DNA of 64,000 nucleotides. It comes from Myroides odoratus (lineage in GTDB: Bacteria; Bacteroidota; Bacteroidia; Flavobacteriales; Flavobacteriaceae). This document shows positions 34,802 to 44,358 of the stretch, one piece after another. The stretch's first letter is position 1. Every line of letters begins with the position of its first letter. The stretch is taken from NCBI RefSeq assembly GCF_001549985.1, contig NZ_LROZ01000010.1, forward strand, positions 1 through 64,000, written 5' to 3'. A model generated the notes under the pieces. It was given only the letters and a program-made list of their open reading frames with translations, did no database searches and was not told the origin of the DNA. The position numbers and the translations under genes were made by a program.

Positions 34802-35332
34802 ATGAAAAAATCAATTTGGGTGCTTGATCCAACACATTCCGAAATCGGATTTAAGGTTAAATACATGATGTTTACCAATATAGCAGGAAAATTCACATCA
34901 ATACAGGCCGTAATAGAAAATGAAAACGACAATTTTGAAACGTCTACAATTTCATTTACAGCAGAAGCCAACTCTATTGATACCAATAATGGAGATAGAG
35001 ATAAACACTTAAGAAGTGCTGAGTTTTTTGATGTTGAAAACTATCCAAAACTTTCTTTTAAATCAACAAAAATTGAGAAAAACAAGGAAGGAGAGTATAC
35101 CATACACGGAGACTTAACCATTAAAGATCAGACACAAAGGATTGTTTTAGCTGCAGCATATAGTGGCTTAATGAAAGATCCTTGGGGTAATACCAAAGCG
35201 GGTATTTCACTCACTGGAAAAATTAATAGAAAAGAGTTTGGATTAACCTGGAACTCAGCGCTAGAAACAGGTGGAGTTTTAGTAGGTGATGATATCCAAT
35301 TGATGGCTGAGATACAATTAATAAGAAAATAA
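34802..35332 (+). CDS. YceI-family protein (cytoplasmic form)
   Basis: 176 residues, a single YceI lipocalin-like barrel (WVLDPTHSEIGFKVKYMMF at the start, DKHLRSAEFFDVENYPKLSF in the middle). These proteins bind isoprenoid-type lipids. There is no signal peptide, unlike the better-known periplasmic YceI. It lies 27 bp before the isochorismatase-like gene and probably shares its transcript. Confidence 0.9.
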   Translation: MKKSIWVLDPTHSEIGFKVKYMMFTNIAGKFTSIQAVIENENDNFETSTISFTAEANSIDTNNGDRDKHLRSAEFFDVENYPKLSFKSTKIEKNKEGEYTIHGDLTIKDQTQRIVLAAAYSGLMKDPWGNTKAGISLTGKINRKEFGLTWNSALETGGVLVGDDIQLMAEIQLIRK

Positions 35333-35359
35333 TAACTAACTAATTTAAATTTTAAAAAG

Positions 35360-36049
35360 ATGAAAAAAGTATTTTTAACTTTCGTTTTAGGTTTAGTAAC
35401 AGTAACAGCATTTGGACAAAAACCAAGTCCAGAATTATTGAGTCCAACCAATCATTCCTTAGTATTGATTGACCATGAAGGGCAAATGGCTTTTGCGACG
35501 CATAGTATTGCAATGCAAGAATTGAGACAAAACACGGCCATTGTAGCAGGAGCTTCAAAAATATTTAATGTACCCACTGTGATTACCACAGTAGCAGAGA
35601 AATCATTTAGTGGGCCTGTTTTCCCTGAAATTATGGAGTTTTATCCACAAGCTACTTCAAACTATGTTGACAGAACTAGTATGAATACTTGGGAAGATGT
35701 AAAGGCTCATAAAGCAATTACAGGAAAAGGAAAAAAGAAGATAGTTATGGCAGGATTGTGGACTAGTGTATGTATTGTTGGACCTGCATTATCTGCTTTA
35801 CATGATGGATATGATGTTTATGTCATTAGTGACGCCTCTGGAGATGTTTCAGAAGAAGCACATAATCAAGCGATGACTAGAATGATTCAAGCTGGAGCAA
35901 AACCAATGACTTCAATTCAATATTTATTAGAGTTACAACGAGATTGGGCACGCCAAGAAACGTATAAAGCAGTGAACGATTTGATTGCTAAGTATGGAGG
36001 ATCTTATGGTATAGGTATCCAATATTCTAGAGAAATGTTGAAACATTAA
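35360..36049 (+). CDS. Exported isochorismatase-family cysteine hydrolase
   Basis: 229 residues with a signal peptide (to about 20, ...VTAFGQ), which is unusual for this family. The triad is recognisable: Asp38 in LVLIDHEG, a Lys near 127 in GKKKIVMAGL, and Cys138 in LWTSVCIVG. Such enzymes hydrolyse amides or vinyl ethers; relatives include nicotinamidase and YcaC. Downstream, an exported amidohydrolase gene follows after a terminator, so both may act on the same extracellular compounds. Confidence 0.87.
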   Translation: MKKVFLTFVLGLVTVTAFGQKPSPELLSPTNHSLVLIDHEGQMAFATHSIAMQELRQNTAIVAGASKIFNVPTVITTVAEKSFSGPVFPEIMEFYPQATSNYVDRTSMNTWEDVKAHKAITGKGKKKIVMAGLWTSVCIVGPALSALHDGYDVYVISDASGDVSEEAHNQAMTRMIQAGAKPMTSIQYLLELQRDWARQETYKAVNDLIAKYGGSYGIGIQYSREMLKH

Positions 36050-36054
36050 TCTTA

Positions 36055-36088
36055 CAGCGGATACGTTAACACGTATCCGCTTTTTTTA
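36055..36088 (+). terminator. Terminator or attenuator between hydrolase genes
   Basis: AGCGGATACG and CGTATCCGCT form a perfect 10-bp stem with a T-run. It ends 16 bp before the next start codon, so it ends the YceI-hydrolase transcript. Confidence 0.88.
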
Positions 36089-36104
36089 ATTTAAAATTAG
36101 AGTG

Positions 36105-37877
36105 ATGAAAAAAAAATATACTGTTTTCATATTGAGTTTGATAACGGTTTTTTCATTGTATGCGCAAAAAGCAGATATTATTATCTCCAATGGAAAAATT
36201 ACCACACTCAGTGATACAAAACAAGAAGTAGAAGCAATTGCTATTGCAGGGAACAAAATATTGGATATTGGTTCAAATAAAGACATTTTGAAGCATAAAG
36301 GAAAAAACACAAAACTAATTGATGCCAAAGGGAAACGCGTAATACCAGGGCTATTTGATAGTCATTTACATGTTATTCGCGGAGGTAGATTCTATAATTT
36401 AGAATTGCGCTGGGATGGTGTTACTTCATTGAAAACGGCTTTAGGAATGCTTAAAGAACAAGCTGCTCGTACGCCAAAAGGACAATGGATTCGAGTAGTT
36501 GGTGGTTGGAATGAATATCAATTTGAAGAGAAAAGATTACCAACCCTAGAGGAAATTAACGAAGCTACAGGTGATGTGCCCACTTTTATCTTATATCTAT
36601 ATGGAAAAGCCTGGCTAAATAAAGCGGGAATCCAAACCTTAAATATTACTGGAGATACGCCAAATCCAGCAGAAGGCCTTATACAAAAAGATGAACAGGG
36701 AAATCCTACTGGATTGCTCGTTGCTGAACCGAATGCGTTTATCCTATACTCTACCCTAGCTAAACTTCCAACGATGACTCGAGAAGAAGAGGTGAATTCA
36801 ACCCTGCAATATATGACAGAGTTAAATCGCTTGGGTGTTACTGCAGTTATGGATGCGGGGGGTGGGTTTCAAAACTTCCCTGATGATTATACGATTACAG
36901 ATGAGTTGAATAAACAAGGAAAAATTACGGTTAGACTACCCTATTTCTTATTTGCTCAAAATAGAGGATCGGAATTGAAAGATTACACCAAATGGTTGGG
37001 TATGGTTAATATAGATGAACACGCACCTAATGGTCATAATGATATTGATTATCATGTGGGAGGTGGTGGTGAAAATTTAGTGGGTGATGCTGGTGATTTT
37101 GAAAACTTTCTATTTCCACGCCCAATACTTCCCAGTGCCATGGAACATAATTTAAAATCGGTAATTAGTCTTTTGGTTCAAAATAGATGGCCTTTCCGCT
37201 TACACGCTACTTATAATGAAAGTATTGAGCGATTCTTAAATGTAATTGAAGAGGTAAATAAAGAGACGCCACTAAATGGGCTTGTTTGGTTTTTTGATCA
37301 CGCGGAAACGGTGAGCGAAGAAAATATGAAAAGAATTAAAGCATTGGGCGGTGGTATTGCCATTCAACATCGCATGGCCTACCAAGGAGAAAGCTTTATC
37401 AAACGCTATGGTAAAACCCCAGCGCTTGCCTCTCCTCCAGTTAAGCGAATGCTAGAATTGGATATTCCTGTTGGATTAGGAACTGATGGTACACGTGTAG
37501 CCTCTTATAACCCATGGATTGCTTTATATTGGATAACAACAGGTAAAACGGTTGGAGGAAATCAAGTGATGGCTAAAAGTAATACGATTAGCCGTATAGA
37601 TGCCTTGCGATTAGCAACACACAAAGGATATGAGTTGTTAAAAGAACCTAATAAAGGGAAAATTCAAAAAGGATACTACGCAGATGTTGTGATCTTAGAT
37701 CAGGATTACCTGACAATACCAGACCAGGCGATTAAAAATGTTACGAGTGAACTAACAATTGTAGATGGGAAAATTGTTTATGGAAATAAAGCATATAAAA
37801 TGTTTGCCCCTACACCACTTCCTGTGATTCCAAACTGGAGTCCTGTAAAATATTTTGGTGGTTATCAGCATCAATAA
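36105..37877 (+). CDS. Exported YtcJ-like amidohydrolase (Amidohydro_3)
   Basis: 590 residues from the ATG at 36105 (the preceding codon is GTG). Signal peptide to about 20 (...FSLYAQ). Metal-dependent hydrolase fold: FDSHLHVIRGG (about 86-96, the HxH site), HATYNESIERF, FDHAETV and GLGTDGTRVASYNPW with the late catalytic Asp. Relatives hydrolyse N-substituted formamides or other imides; the substrate here is unknown. A Crp-type regulator gene lies 157 bp downstream on the same strand. Confidence 0.9.
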   Translation: MKKKYTVFILSLITVFSLYAQKADIIISNGKITTLSDTKQEVEAIAIAGNKILDIGSNKDILKHKGKNTKLIDAKGKRVIPGLFDSHLHVIRGGRFYNLELRWDGVTSLKTALGMLKEQAARTPKGQWIRVVGGWNEYQFEEKRLPTLEEINEATGDVPTFILYLYGKAWLNKAGIQTLNITGDTPNPAEGLIQKDEQGNPTGLLVAEPNAFILYSTLAKLPTMTREEEVNSTLQYMTELNRLGVTAVMDAGGGFQNFPDDYTITDELNKQGKITVRLPYFLFAQNRGSELKDYTKWLGMVNIDEHAPNGHNDIDYHVGGGGENLVGDAGDFENFLFPRPILPSAMEHNLKSVISLLVQNRWPFRLHATYNESIERFLNVIEEVNKETPLNGLVWFFDHAETVSEENMKRIKALGGGIAIQHRMAYQGESFIKRYGKTPALASPPVKRMLELDIPVGLGTDGTRVASYNPWIALYWITTGKTVGGNQVMAKSNTISRIDALRLATHKGYELLKEPNKGKIQKGYYADVVILDQDYLTIPDQAIKNVTSELTIVDGKIVYGNKAYKMFAPTPLPVIPNWSPVKYFGGYQHQ

Positions 37878-38033
37878 AGGGAATAGAAGATTTCGTTAAA
37901 ATCAGTTGAAACACATAAATCTCTCTATTGGCCAAAAGATCAAAGTGGTGGAGTATTTTAGAAGTGGCAGTAGGCTTGAAAAAGAAAGGATATCGTGTGT
38001 TTCTGATTTACATCATTCAAAAACTAAAAATAG

Positions 38034-38612
38034 ATGTATATAAATATACTTAACAATGTGGGGCGGTCTGTGAAATTTACTGAAGAAGAAGAAGAAATCT
38101 TTATCAGTCTTTTAAAGAAAGAAACTATCCCTGCAAAAACAAAGCTTTTACGAGAAGGGGAAATATGTAATTTTGAAGGGTATGTACAAAAAGGTTGTAT
38201 CCGCATTTATTATGTTAATGAAGATGGTTTTGAAGTTACTATTTCCTTTGCAATAGAAGATTGGTGGGTAAGTGACATTGCTTCGTTTCACGAACAAACG
38301 CCTTCAGATTTATATATTGAAACTTTAGAAGACACGGAGCTCTATGTACTTACTCCTATAACAAAAGAGCAATTAGTACAAGCAGTTCCAAAATTCGAAA
38401 GAGTATTTAGAATACTAGTCCAAAGAAATCTAACGAGTGTACAAAATCGCTTAATTAATACCATTTCAAAAAAAGCATCTGATAGATATCTGGAATTTAT
38501 TTCATTGTATCCAACGATCCCCCAACGAGTGGCGCAATATTACATTGCCTCTTATCTAGGGGTGACAGCTGAATTTGTAAGTACAATTAGAAAGCGATTG
38601 CTCGAAGAATAA
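38034..38612 (+). CDS. Crp/Fnr-family transcriptional regulator
   Basis: 192 residues: a cyclic-nucleotide-binding-like domain (about 15-125) and a short C-terminal winged helix (about 145-192, RVAQYYIASYLGVTAEFVSTIRKR). No Cys cluster for an iron-sulfur site. The same plan is seen in the regulator at 61556. It may control the hydrolases upstream, by position only. Confidence 0.88.
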   Translation: MYINILNNVGRSVKFTEEEEEIFISLLKKETIPAKTKLLREGEICNFEGYVQKGCIRIYYVNEDGFEVTISFAIEDWWVSDIASFHEQTPSDLYIETLEDTELYVLTPITKEQLVQAVPKFERVFRILVQRNLTSVQNRLINTISKKASDRYLEFISLYPTIPQRVAQYYIASYLGVTAEFVSTIRKRLLEE

Positions 38613-38627
38613 ATAAGAAGAATAAAT

Positions 38628-38659
38628 AAAGGGACTGTCTTGGAAGACGGTCCCTTTTT
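38628..38659 (+). terminator. Intrinsic terminator of the Crp-type gene
   Basis: AAAGGGAC(TG) pairs with (CG)GTCCCTTT, loop around CTTGGAAG, with a T-run at the end. Confidence 0.85.
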
Positions 38660-38770
38660 GTTTTTGAACACAATTTATAAATATAATATCAACATTACTT
38701 TCTCCCGAATTCTCCTTGATGGAAAACAGGGAGTACTAAAGAAAGCCGTGTTTGTACGATGTGTTTGTTT

Positions 38771-39202
38771 TTATTGTGGAACGGTATCAAAATTAACCAT
38801 CCAGTTTACGCCAAATTTATCTGTAGCCATACCGAAATAGGCTCCCCAAAACATTTGATCCATCGGCATAATAATTTGTCCACCTGCAGAAATAGCAGTA
38901 AATAATCGATCTGCTTCTTCTTTACTTTCGGCATTGATTGAAATAGAAAAATTATTTCCTTGTACAAATGTAGGAGTACAATCTCCTCCTGTATCACTAC
39001 CCATTAATACCGTATTACCGATAGGTAAACTCACGTGCATTATTTTATTTTTATCTGCTTCAGGAACTGTAAATCCTTCTTGTGGTGGCATTTCGCCTAG
39101 TCTTCCAATATAGGTGAATGCTCCACCGAAAACGGATTTATAAAAGTTAAATGCTTCTTCGCAATTGCCGTCAAAATTTAAATAAGTGTGTACTGTAGCC
39201 AT
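38771..39202 (-). CDS. VOC-family (PhnB-like glyoxalase-fold) protein
   Basis: 143 residues. It begins ATVHTYLNFDGNCEEAFNFYKSVFGG, the classical PhnB-like opening, and ends in AYFGMATDKFGVNWMVNFD. Often misnamed 3-demethylubiquinone methyltransferase. Function unknown. It is the last of four small minus-strand genes of the kind often grouped in soil bacteria (VOC, AHSA1, DUF1801, DUF2200). Confidence 0.9.
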   Translation of the reverse strand: MATVHTYLNFDGNCEEAFNFYKSVFGGAFTYIGRLGEMPPQEGFTVPEADKNKIMHVSLPIGNTVLMGSDTGGDCTPTFVQGNNFSISINAESKEEADRLFTAISAGGQIIMPMDQMFWGAYFGMATDKFGVNWMVNFDTVPQ

Positions 39203-39262
39203 AATTTGATTGGATTTAATGGTTTATAAGATTGGATTATAACGTGAGGATAGAAACTTCGT

Positions 39263-39709
39263 TTAATTATCAGGAATTGTAGGTTCAACTAGCTTCTTTA
39301 ATTTGTCTAGGCTTTCCTGCCAGCCCAAATAACACATTTCTACAGGAATAGCATCTGGAATACCTTCTTGTGTAGCTATAATTTCCGTACCACATGATAC
39401 TTCTTTCAAACGAATGGTGGTTATCATTTCTCCAGGTAGTTGAGGATCATTAAAGCGATCGGTATACTTGATTACTTCCTTGTCAATAATCTCAACATAT
39501 TGTCCGCCAAAAGCATGGCTCGTTCCTGTTGAAAAATTGGTAAAAGACATTTCGTACGTCCCTCCTACCTTAAACTCCATGTGGTGAAGTTTGGCTGTAA
39601 ATCCATAGGGAGGTAACCACGAAACAAGTGCATCAGCATCAGCAAATGCCTTAAAGACTTTAGCTGGACTTGCCGTAAATACACGATGTAAAGTTACTTT
39701 GTTTGCCAT
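39263..39709 (-). CDS. SRPBCC-family (AHSA1-type) protein
   Basis: 148 residues, single START-like domain of the Aha1 C-terminal type: VTLHRVFTASPAKVFKAFADADAL at the start and a final helix YLGWQESLDKLKKLV. These bind hydrophobic ligands. It follows the DUF1801 gene by 16 bp, so they are cotranscribed. Confidence 0.9.
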   Translation of the reverse strand: MANKVTLHRVFTASPAKVFKAFADADALVSWLPPYGFTAKLHHMEFKVGGTYEMSFTNFSTGTSHAFGGQYVEIIDKEVIKYTDRFNDPQLPGEMITTIRLKEVSCGTEIIATQEGIPDAIPVEMCYLGWQESLDKLKKLVEPTIPDN

Positions 39710-39725
39710 AAAAAGTAGATTAAGG

Positions 39726-40181
39726 TTACTTTTTCAGTTTACTTTCATATAAATCAATCCACTGTTGAGCACTCATTTTTTGCATTAATTCTCCAATGAG
39801 TTGGTAAGGAATTTCCTCTAATTTCTTAAATCGAATACAGCTTTTTCCCATATCCAATTTTTGCTTACTATGTTTAGGGTATTCTGTAACAAACCAATCC
39901 AATAAAGTTGGATCTGAATAAATACCCATATGATAAAAATTAATCGAATTCTTTTGAGAAGCTAGTCCTGCAAAAGGCAAAGGTTCAATGGGTTTACAGT
40001 GATATCCTGCTGGATAAAGGCTGTGAGGAACAACATAACCCAATCCTCCATAACTAATTGCAGCTTCAAAACCGGAAGGCAAATGATCGACGATAGTCTG
40101 ATGTAATTTTTTAAAAGCCTCTGCTCGTTCTGCTGGTATATGTAATAAAATTTCGTCTACTGTACTTCCTACTGCTTTCAT
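39726..40181 (-). CDS. DUF1801-family protein
   Basis: 151 residues. The YdhG-like DUF1801 fold is shown by STVDEILLHIPAERAEAFKKL, the AISYGGLGYVVP strand, and the C-terminal MGKSCIRFKKLEEIP. Function unproven; relatives bind small ligands or iron. Likely in one transcript with the AHSA1-type gene downstream. Confidence 0.88.
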   Translation of the reverse strand: MKAVGSTVDEILLHIPAERAEAFKKLHQTIVDHLPSGFEAAISYGGLGYVVPHSLYPAGYHCKPIEPLPFAGLASQKNSINFYHMGIYSDPTLLDWFVTEYPKHSKQKLDMGKSCIRFKKLEEIPYQLIGELMQKMSAQQWIDLYESKLKK

Positions 40182-40240
40182 GCGAATGGGTAATTTTTAC
40201 TGTGAATTAATTTAGAATTAAGTTGTTCTTTTGAAAACAG

Positions 40241-40600
40241 TTATCTCAATATCTTTTCCATTTTCTTTCCTTTGGCTAGTTCATCAATTAGTTTATCGAG
40301 ATACCTAACCTTTTTGGTTAATGGATTTTGAATTTCTTCAATTTTATAGCCACAAATAACGCCTTTAATTTCTTCCGCTTTTGGGTTTAATTGGGCTCTT
40401 TCGAAAAAGACTTCAAAAGTAACTTTTTCGTCCACCAATTTAGTTAGCTTTTCTGGATCAAAACCCGTCAGCCATTCAATGACTTGATGCAGCTCTTCAA
40501 TGGTTCTTCCTTTACTTTCTACTTTCGCAATATAATGTGGATAAACAGAAGCAAATGTCAGCGTAGCCATACGAAGATTATGTTGTTCTGTTTCTTTCAT
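40241..40600 (-). CDS. DUF2200-family protein
   Basis: 119 residues. RMATLTFASVYPHYIAKVESKGRT at the start and GYKIEEIQNPLTKKVRYLDKLIDELAKGKKMEKIL at the end are characteristic of the DUF2200 family. No function is known. First of the four-gene minus-strand group; 59 bp separate it from the DUF1801 gene. Confidence 0.88.
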   Translation of the reverse strand: MKETEQHNLRMATLTFASVYPHYIAKVESKGRTIEELHQVIEWLTGFDPEKLTKLVDEKVTFEVFFERAQLNPKAEEIKGVICGYKIEEIQNPLTKKVRYLDKLIDELAKGKKMEKILR

Positions 40601-40909
40601 CTTATTTTTTTATTAGTAGCTTTTCAAAATTAAAATAGCACCGGTTGGATCAGCTATTTTATTTAGGCTTAATCGTTCTACTAAGGTAGTAAAAACAAGA
40701 ATATGAAGTATTTATAGGGTTTATTTATGTAAATCCTATATTTATTTAACATAAAATACTGGATTTAAGAAATAAGTATAATTTGTTTATCCTCTTTTTT
40801 GGTATTAAATAAACCTTTATTATGATACTATTTCCTATTATTTAACCCCATTAATCCCGCTAACTTTTAAGTTTAAAAAAATTAAGAACCTAAAAAAATG
40901 ATATTTAGC
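40601..40909. other. Intergenic region with one stem-loop
   Basis: About 310 bp. AAAATAGC (from 40633) pairs with GCTATTTT (ending 40660), an 8-bp stem without a convincing T-run. Otherwise AT-rich and featureless; the DUF2200 promoter should lie here. Confidence 0.4.
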
Positions 40910-41401
40910 TTATTTTTTGAGGTAAACAATCTTCATAAAACGAGTTTTTTCTGGTGCGTGATCATACCAAGTAGATGCTCGTTGAAGAACTAATGTTGAC
41001 TTATCAACATCTATGATCTCATATTCAGTAAGATCTATATAATCATCTCCGCGAAATTCAGTTACGAGTTGATGGTTATCTAAAGTATAACTATGCGAAG
41101 TTGTGCCTTCTTGACAACTATCATGATGCTCATATTGATAACTGAAATGTTCAATTAAAGTCTGTTCTTTAATCTCAAGACGCGTTAATGGACAATTATG
41201 AATATTAAAAGCATCTATCTCTTTTACTATTTTCTTGTGTTCATCCAAATACACAATTTTTGATTCCTCCCAGATTCCCTTAATTGCAGTAGAGTAATCA
41301 ATACCAGGACAAACAATAACAGAGTCGGAATCATCACTAGAACAACTTGCTGTTAAAAGTCCAACTCCAAGGAATAAAAGGAATAAAAAAACATTCTTCA
41401 T
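40910..41401 (-). CDS. Lipocalin-like lipoprotein
   Basis: 163 residues. A lipobox LLTASC puts the lipidated Cys at 20, followed by SSDDSDS, the acidic tag typical of exported Flavobacteriaceae lipoproteins. The mature part is beta-rich (IKGIWEESKIVYLDEHKK, LVTEFRGDDYIDLTEYEI), like lipocalin-type DUF proteins. Function unknown. Stands alone. Confidence 0.82.
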   Translation of the reverse strand: MKNVFLFLLFLGVGLLTASCSSDDSDSVIVCPGIDYSTAIKGIWEESKIVYLDEHKKIVKEIDAFNIHNCPLTRLEIKEQTLIEHFSYQYEHHDSCQEGTTSHSYTLDNHQLVTEFRGDDYIDLTEYEIIDVDKSTLVLQRASTWYDHAPEKTRFMKIVYLKK

Positions 41402-41646
41402 AATGTACCATTTAAATTAATTACAATATTAAGCTAATTTTAAGCAAAAATGAATTTGTTTTTTGTTGGCTGCTAAAATAATTCAAATAATATTGTTTAT
41501 TTAATTTAAAAAACAGTTGACAAACGGATGGTTTTTTGAATAAAAGATATATCGGCATAAAAAACAATGCAAAATACGAACAAAATAAACATAACATGAT
41601 GAGCGAGACCAATACAGGTTGCAGTTATTTTATACGTGAGATCAGA

Positions 41647-42534
41647 CTATAAAATAAATTTATGTCGGCGATAATCACTAGGAGAATATCCCGTTACCTT
41701 TTTAAATAACCTGGTAAAATAAGAAGGCGAATTGTATTTTAATTCAAAGGCTATCCCTGCAATATCTCTACTTTTATCCTGTAATAAAATTTGACTGTGT
41801 AAGATACTAATCTCGTTAATCCATTGCTTGGGTGGCTTATTTGTAGCTTCTTTGACACATTTGTTTAAATAATTTTCTGAAATATGAAGTAAGTTAGCAT
41901 AGAATAAAACATTCTTGTGATCGATGTGAAATTTTTGAACCATTTCTCTAAAGCGAAAGGCAATATCCAGCTGTCGGCTCATAGGTGTTTTCTTTTCCAT
42001 ATCTACGCGAATTACCTTCATTAAAACCGTTTCCAACAACGTAATACAAATCTCTTCATCGCGTTGTTCACTGGTGCTTTCTTCCTCCAATAAATCAAGC
42101 GTTCTCCCGACCCAATTGGCATTGACTTCATTTAATTTGACATAGGGATTCATGGTGAAAAACTTCAAGTCGTTCGCACCCAATGAAATATCGGTAATCA
42201 CATCATTTTCATATACTACAAAATACCCTTGAATATCATCTGAAATAGATAAAGTCGCAGTAATATTGCCATTTTTAACATTGATAATCTCATTTTGGGA
42301 TAAGGTGTACGCCCCACTATCTAAATATTGTGTCATCTCTCCCTTAGTCAATAAGATTAAAAAATTAAATGTGGTGCGATAGGGAATAACTGGCATTAAA
42401 ATACCTCGCAAATAGTCTTCCAAACGATAGACTTGTATTTTACTATCGTTTTTTAAATAACTATCACTCAAATGAGGCAAAAACAACTTTTTATATTGAT
42501 AGTTGTTTAATATTTCAATAGAAGGTTTCGACAT
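41647..42534 (-). CDS. AraC-family regulator at the end of the urease operon
   Basis: 295 residues. N-terminal ligand-sensing region (about 1-180, cupin-like: TFNFLILLTKGEMTQYL) and a C-terminal AraC domain (about 195-295: HKNVLFYANLLHISENYLNK, FELKYNSPSYFTRLFKKVTGYSPSDYRR). It lies 73 bp downstream of the urea transporter gene on the same strand, so it may be the last gene of the operon. In enterobacteria the AraC-type protein UreR activates urease in response to urea. By position this gene is the local candidate, but the two are not evidently close in sequence. It could recognise the 38-bp element at 49298 and 59078. Confidence 0.87.
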   Translation of the reverse strand: MSKPSIEILNNYQYKKLFLPHLSDSYLKNDSKIQVYRLEDYLRGILMPVIPYRTTFNFLILLTKGEMTQYLDSGAYTLSQNEIINVKNGNITATLSISDDIQGYFVVYENDVITDISLGANDLKFFTMNPYVKLNEVNANWVGRTLDLLEEESTSEQRDEEICITLLETVLMKVIRVDMEKKTPMSRQLDIAFRFREMVQKFHIDHKNVLFYANLLHISENYLNKCVKEATNKPPKQWINEISILHSQILLQDKSRDIAGIAFELKYNSPSYFTRLFKKVTGYSPSDYRRHKFIL

Positions 42535-42607
42535 GTTGAATCCAAAAAATAAAACAAAGTTTATAAAATAAAGGTAACATCATACGTAATCAAGAACTAA
42601 TTTTTTA

Positions 42608-43525
42608 TTATTTCGAATGAAATAATTCATTCCATAGCCTATTTATTCCTAGTTCATCTAGTTTTAATACAATCCATTTGTCCAATCGCTTAATGGGATA
42701 CATTACCCACATGGCAAATACAAACGGAAAGGTTAAAGTGGTCCATCCGTATTGAATCATAAAGATATCAAAATAGGTGGAGATAATCACACTAATTAGC
42801 ACATACATCCCAGCACGTACTTTATCCTCTCCCATGGCTATTCCACAGAGGACAGCATTAAAGCTAAATACACCTTCGTTAATTAACGCATTGGAAGCGT
42901 GATTGCTGTGTGAAATATAAACGCTGACAATAACGGCTACAAATCCATATAAGGCTTGTATAGGGCGACTGATAAAGACGCCTAAGAAAAAAACGACTCC
43001 TGCAACAAAGCTCCCTTGAAAAAGTACTTGACCAAAAGCATGCCCTTGAATTAAAAAATCATCGAGTTCTTGAATATCGACGAAATGTTCTGGAACAGAG
43101 CGAATCGCTAAATCGGGAATACTCAAAATAAACAAGGAAATCCATGTAAAAATAATAAAGGGAAAGGTATAAGCTGGCAATTCGCGTTTCATCGCCCAAT
43201 GCATGAGTACAGTTGAACTAATGGATGAGGCAATCATCAAAAGATACACCCATAAGCTAGGCTGAAAGTAAAACATCAACGCTATAGCAATCAAACAAGG
43301 ATTAAAGCCATACAGTCCATTTTCGATGTCCTCTTCCTCGTACTTTAATAGTTTAGCCGTTAAGATGGCCACAACATTACTCAAAGACGCGGCCAAGGCC
43401 ATATCCGTTGAATCATAATAGATTGCGGCTAAGAATAAAATCCCCGTTAGCGCATTCGCTTGCAGCATAATTTGTCCAAACCCCTTAAAAAAGGCATTAA
43501 AACAATGGATTAGTAGTGCTTTCAT
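42608..43525 (-). CDS. Urea transporter (UT family)
   Basis: 305 residues with about ten membrane segments. Both copies of the family signature are visible: LPAYTFPFIIFTW (about 130-142) and TLTFPFVFAMWV near the C-terminus, and the opening GFGQIMLQANALTGILFL is typical. It carries urea into the cell for urease. It follows ureD by 40 bp in the operon. Confidence 0.93.
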   Translation of the reverse strand: MKALLIHCFNAFFKGFGQIMLQANALTGILFLAAIYYDSTDMALAASLSNVVAILTAKLLKYEEEDIENGLYGFNPCLIAIALMFYFQPSLWVYLLMIASSISSTVLMHWAMKRELPAYTFPFIIFTWISLFILSIPDLAIRSVPEHFVDIQELDDFLIQGHAFGQVLFQGSFVAGVVFFLGVFISRPIQALYGFVAVIVSVYISHSNHASNALINEGVFSFNAVLCGIAMGEDKVRAGMYVLISVIISTYFDIFMIQYGWTTLTFPFVFAMWVMYPIKRLDKWIVLKLDELGINRLWNELFHSK

Positions 43526-43565
43526 TCGTTTTTATTTTTAGTATTTGTCGGGGTTTATGTTGTAT

Positions 43566-44357
43566 TTAAGATAGCATGAGATCATCCCAGAGCTTCTGCT
43601 GAATCGCTTGAAAAATGGTAAAGAGTTTCTCTGCGCCTTGTCCTAAAAGGCGAACCATAAAACCATCTCCTTCTACTGCACTAATTCCAAAGGCAATGGC
43701 CTCCATTTCTCCATATTGCTCATGAAAAAAGTCGATGTATGTTTGTACGCTTATTTTAGCCGTATTATAATAAATCAACGTTCCTTGATGCGTATACCCT
43801 TCTAGAATACCTAATCCTTGCAGCGGCATTAACTCTGGTTGTAACAACACATTATCCTTCAGTTGGAGCTTTCCTTCATAGTAGAGTTCAGTGAGATTTT
43901 GAAAATGATCATATTCAAATTCCTCTCCCGATAGTTTTCTACCACAAGTAATGATATCAGACAATAAAAAATGACAATTGGCCTTTAGTTCTACCCTATT
44001 TCGACTAATAAAAGTAGAAGCGCGTTGAGGCACCACAGGATGTGGAACATAAGCAAATACACTTCCCTCTTCCATTTGAATCGTCGTCGTTTGTGTCGAT
44101 TTGTTTTTCATGTGAAAAAGACGTTGGTACGCCTGTGTTTGCAATTGTAGTTTTGTATTTGGTGCAAGATTAATGGTGATCTGATGTTCATCATTATCTA
44201 ATAATCCAGGGGATGAACTCATAATCATCAAATACGCCGCTTTGTCCTTTTTGTATTGTCCAACAGGTACAATGCGGAAAGGTTGCGTAACGTAAGCATC
44301 TTTTAAATAAGATAAGCCTTCGCGCTGTTCAATCTGAATGGCTAAAGAAGAAACCAT
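43566..44357 (-). CDS. ureD: Urease accessory protein UreD
   Basis: 263 residues, normal length. Family words FRIVPVGQYKKDKAAYLMIMSSSPGLLDNDEHQI and HPVVPQRASTFISRN are clear. UreD (UreH) with UreF and UreG forms the complex that loads nickel into apo-urease. It starts one base after the ureG stop. Confidence 0.93.
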   Translation of the reverse strand: MVSSLAIQIEQREGLSYLKDAYVTQPFRIVPVGQYKKDKAAYLMIMSSSPGLLDNDEHQITINLAPNTKLQLQTQAYQRLFHMKNKSTQTTTIQMEEGSVFAYVPHPVVPQRASTFISRNRVELKANCHFLLSDIITCGRKLSGEEFEYDHFQNLTELYYEGKLQLKDNVLLQPELMPLQGLGILEGYTHQGTLIYYNTAKISVQTYIDFFHEQYGEMEAIAFGISAVEGDGFMVRLLGQGAEKLFTIFQAIQQKLWDDLMLS

Positions 44358-44358
44358 A

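Noticed and set aside
38640..38840. 66-codon plus-strand frame
   Set aside because: It begins in a terminator and overlaps the end of the VOC gene on the other strand.
41421..41612. 63-codon hydrophobic minus-strand frame
   Set aside because: Composition follows the AT-rich intergenic DNA; the residues look like random Phe/Leu/Lys text, with no conserved feature.
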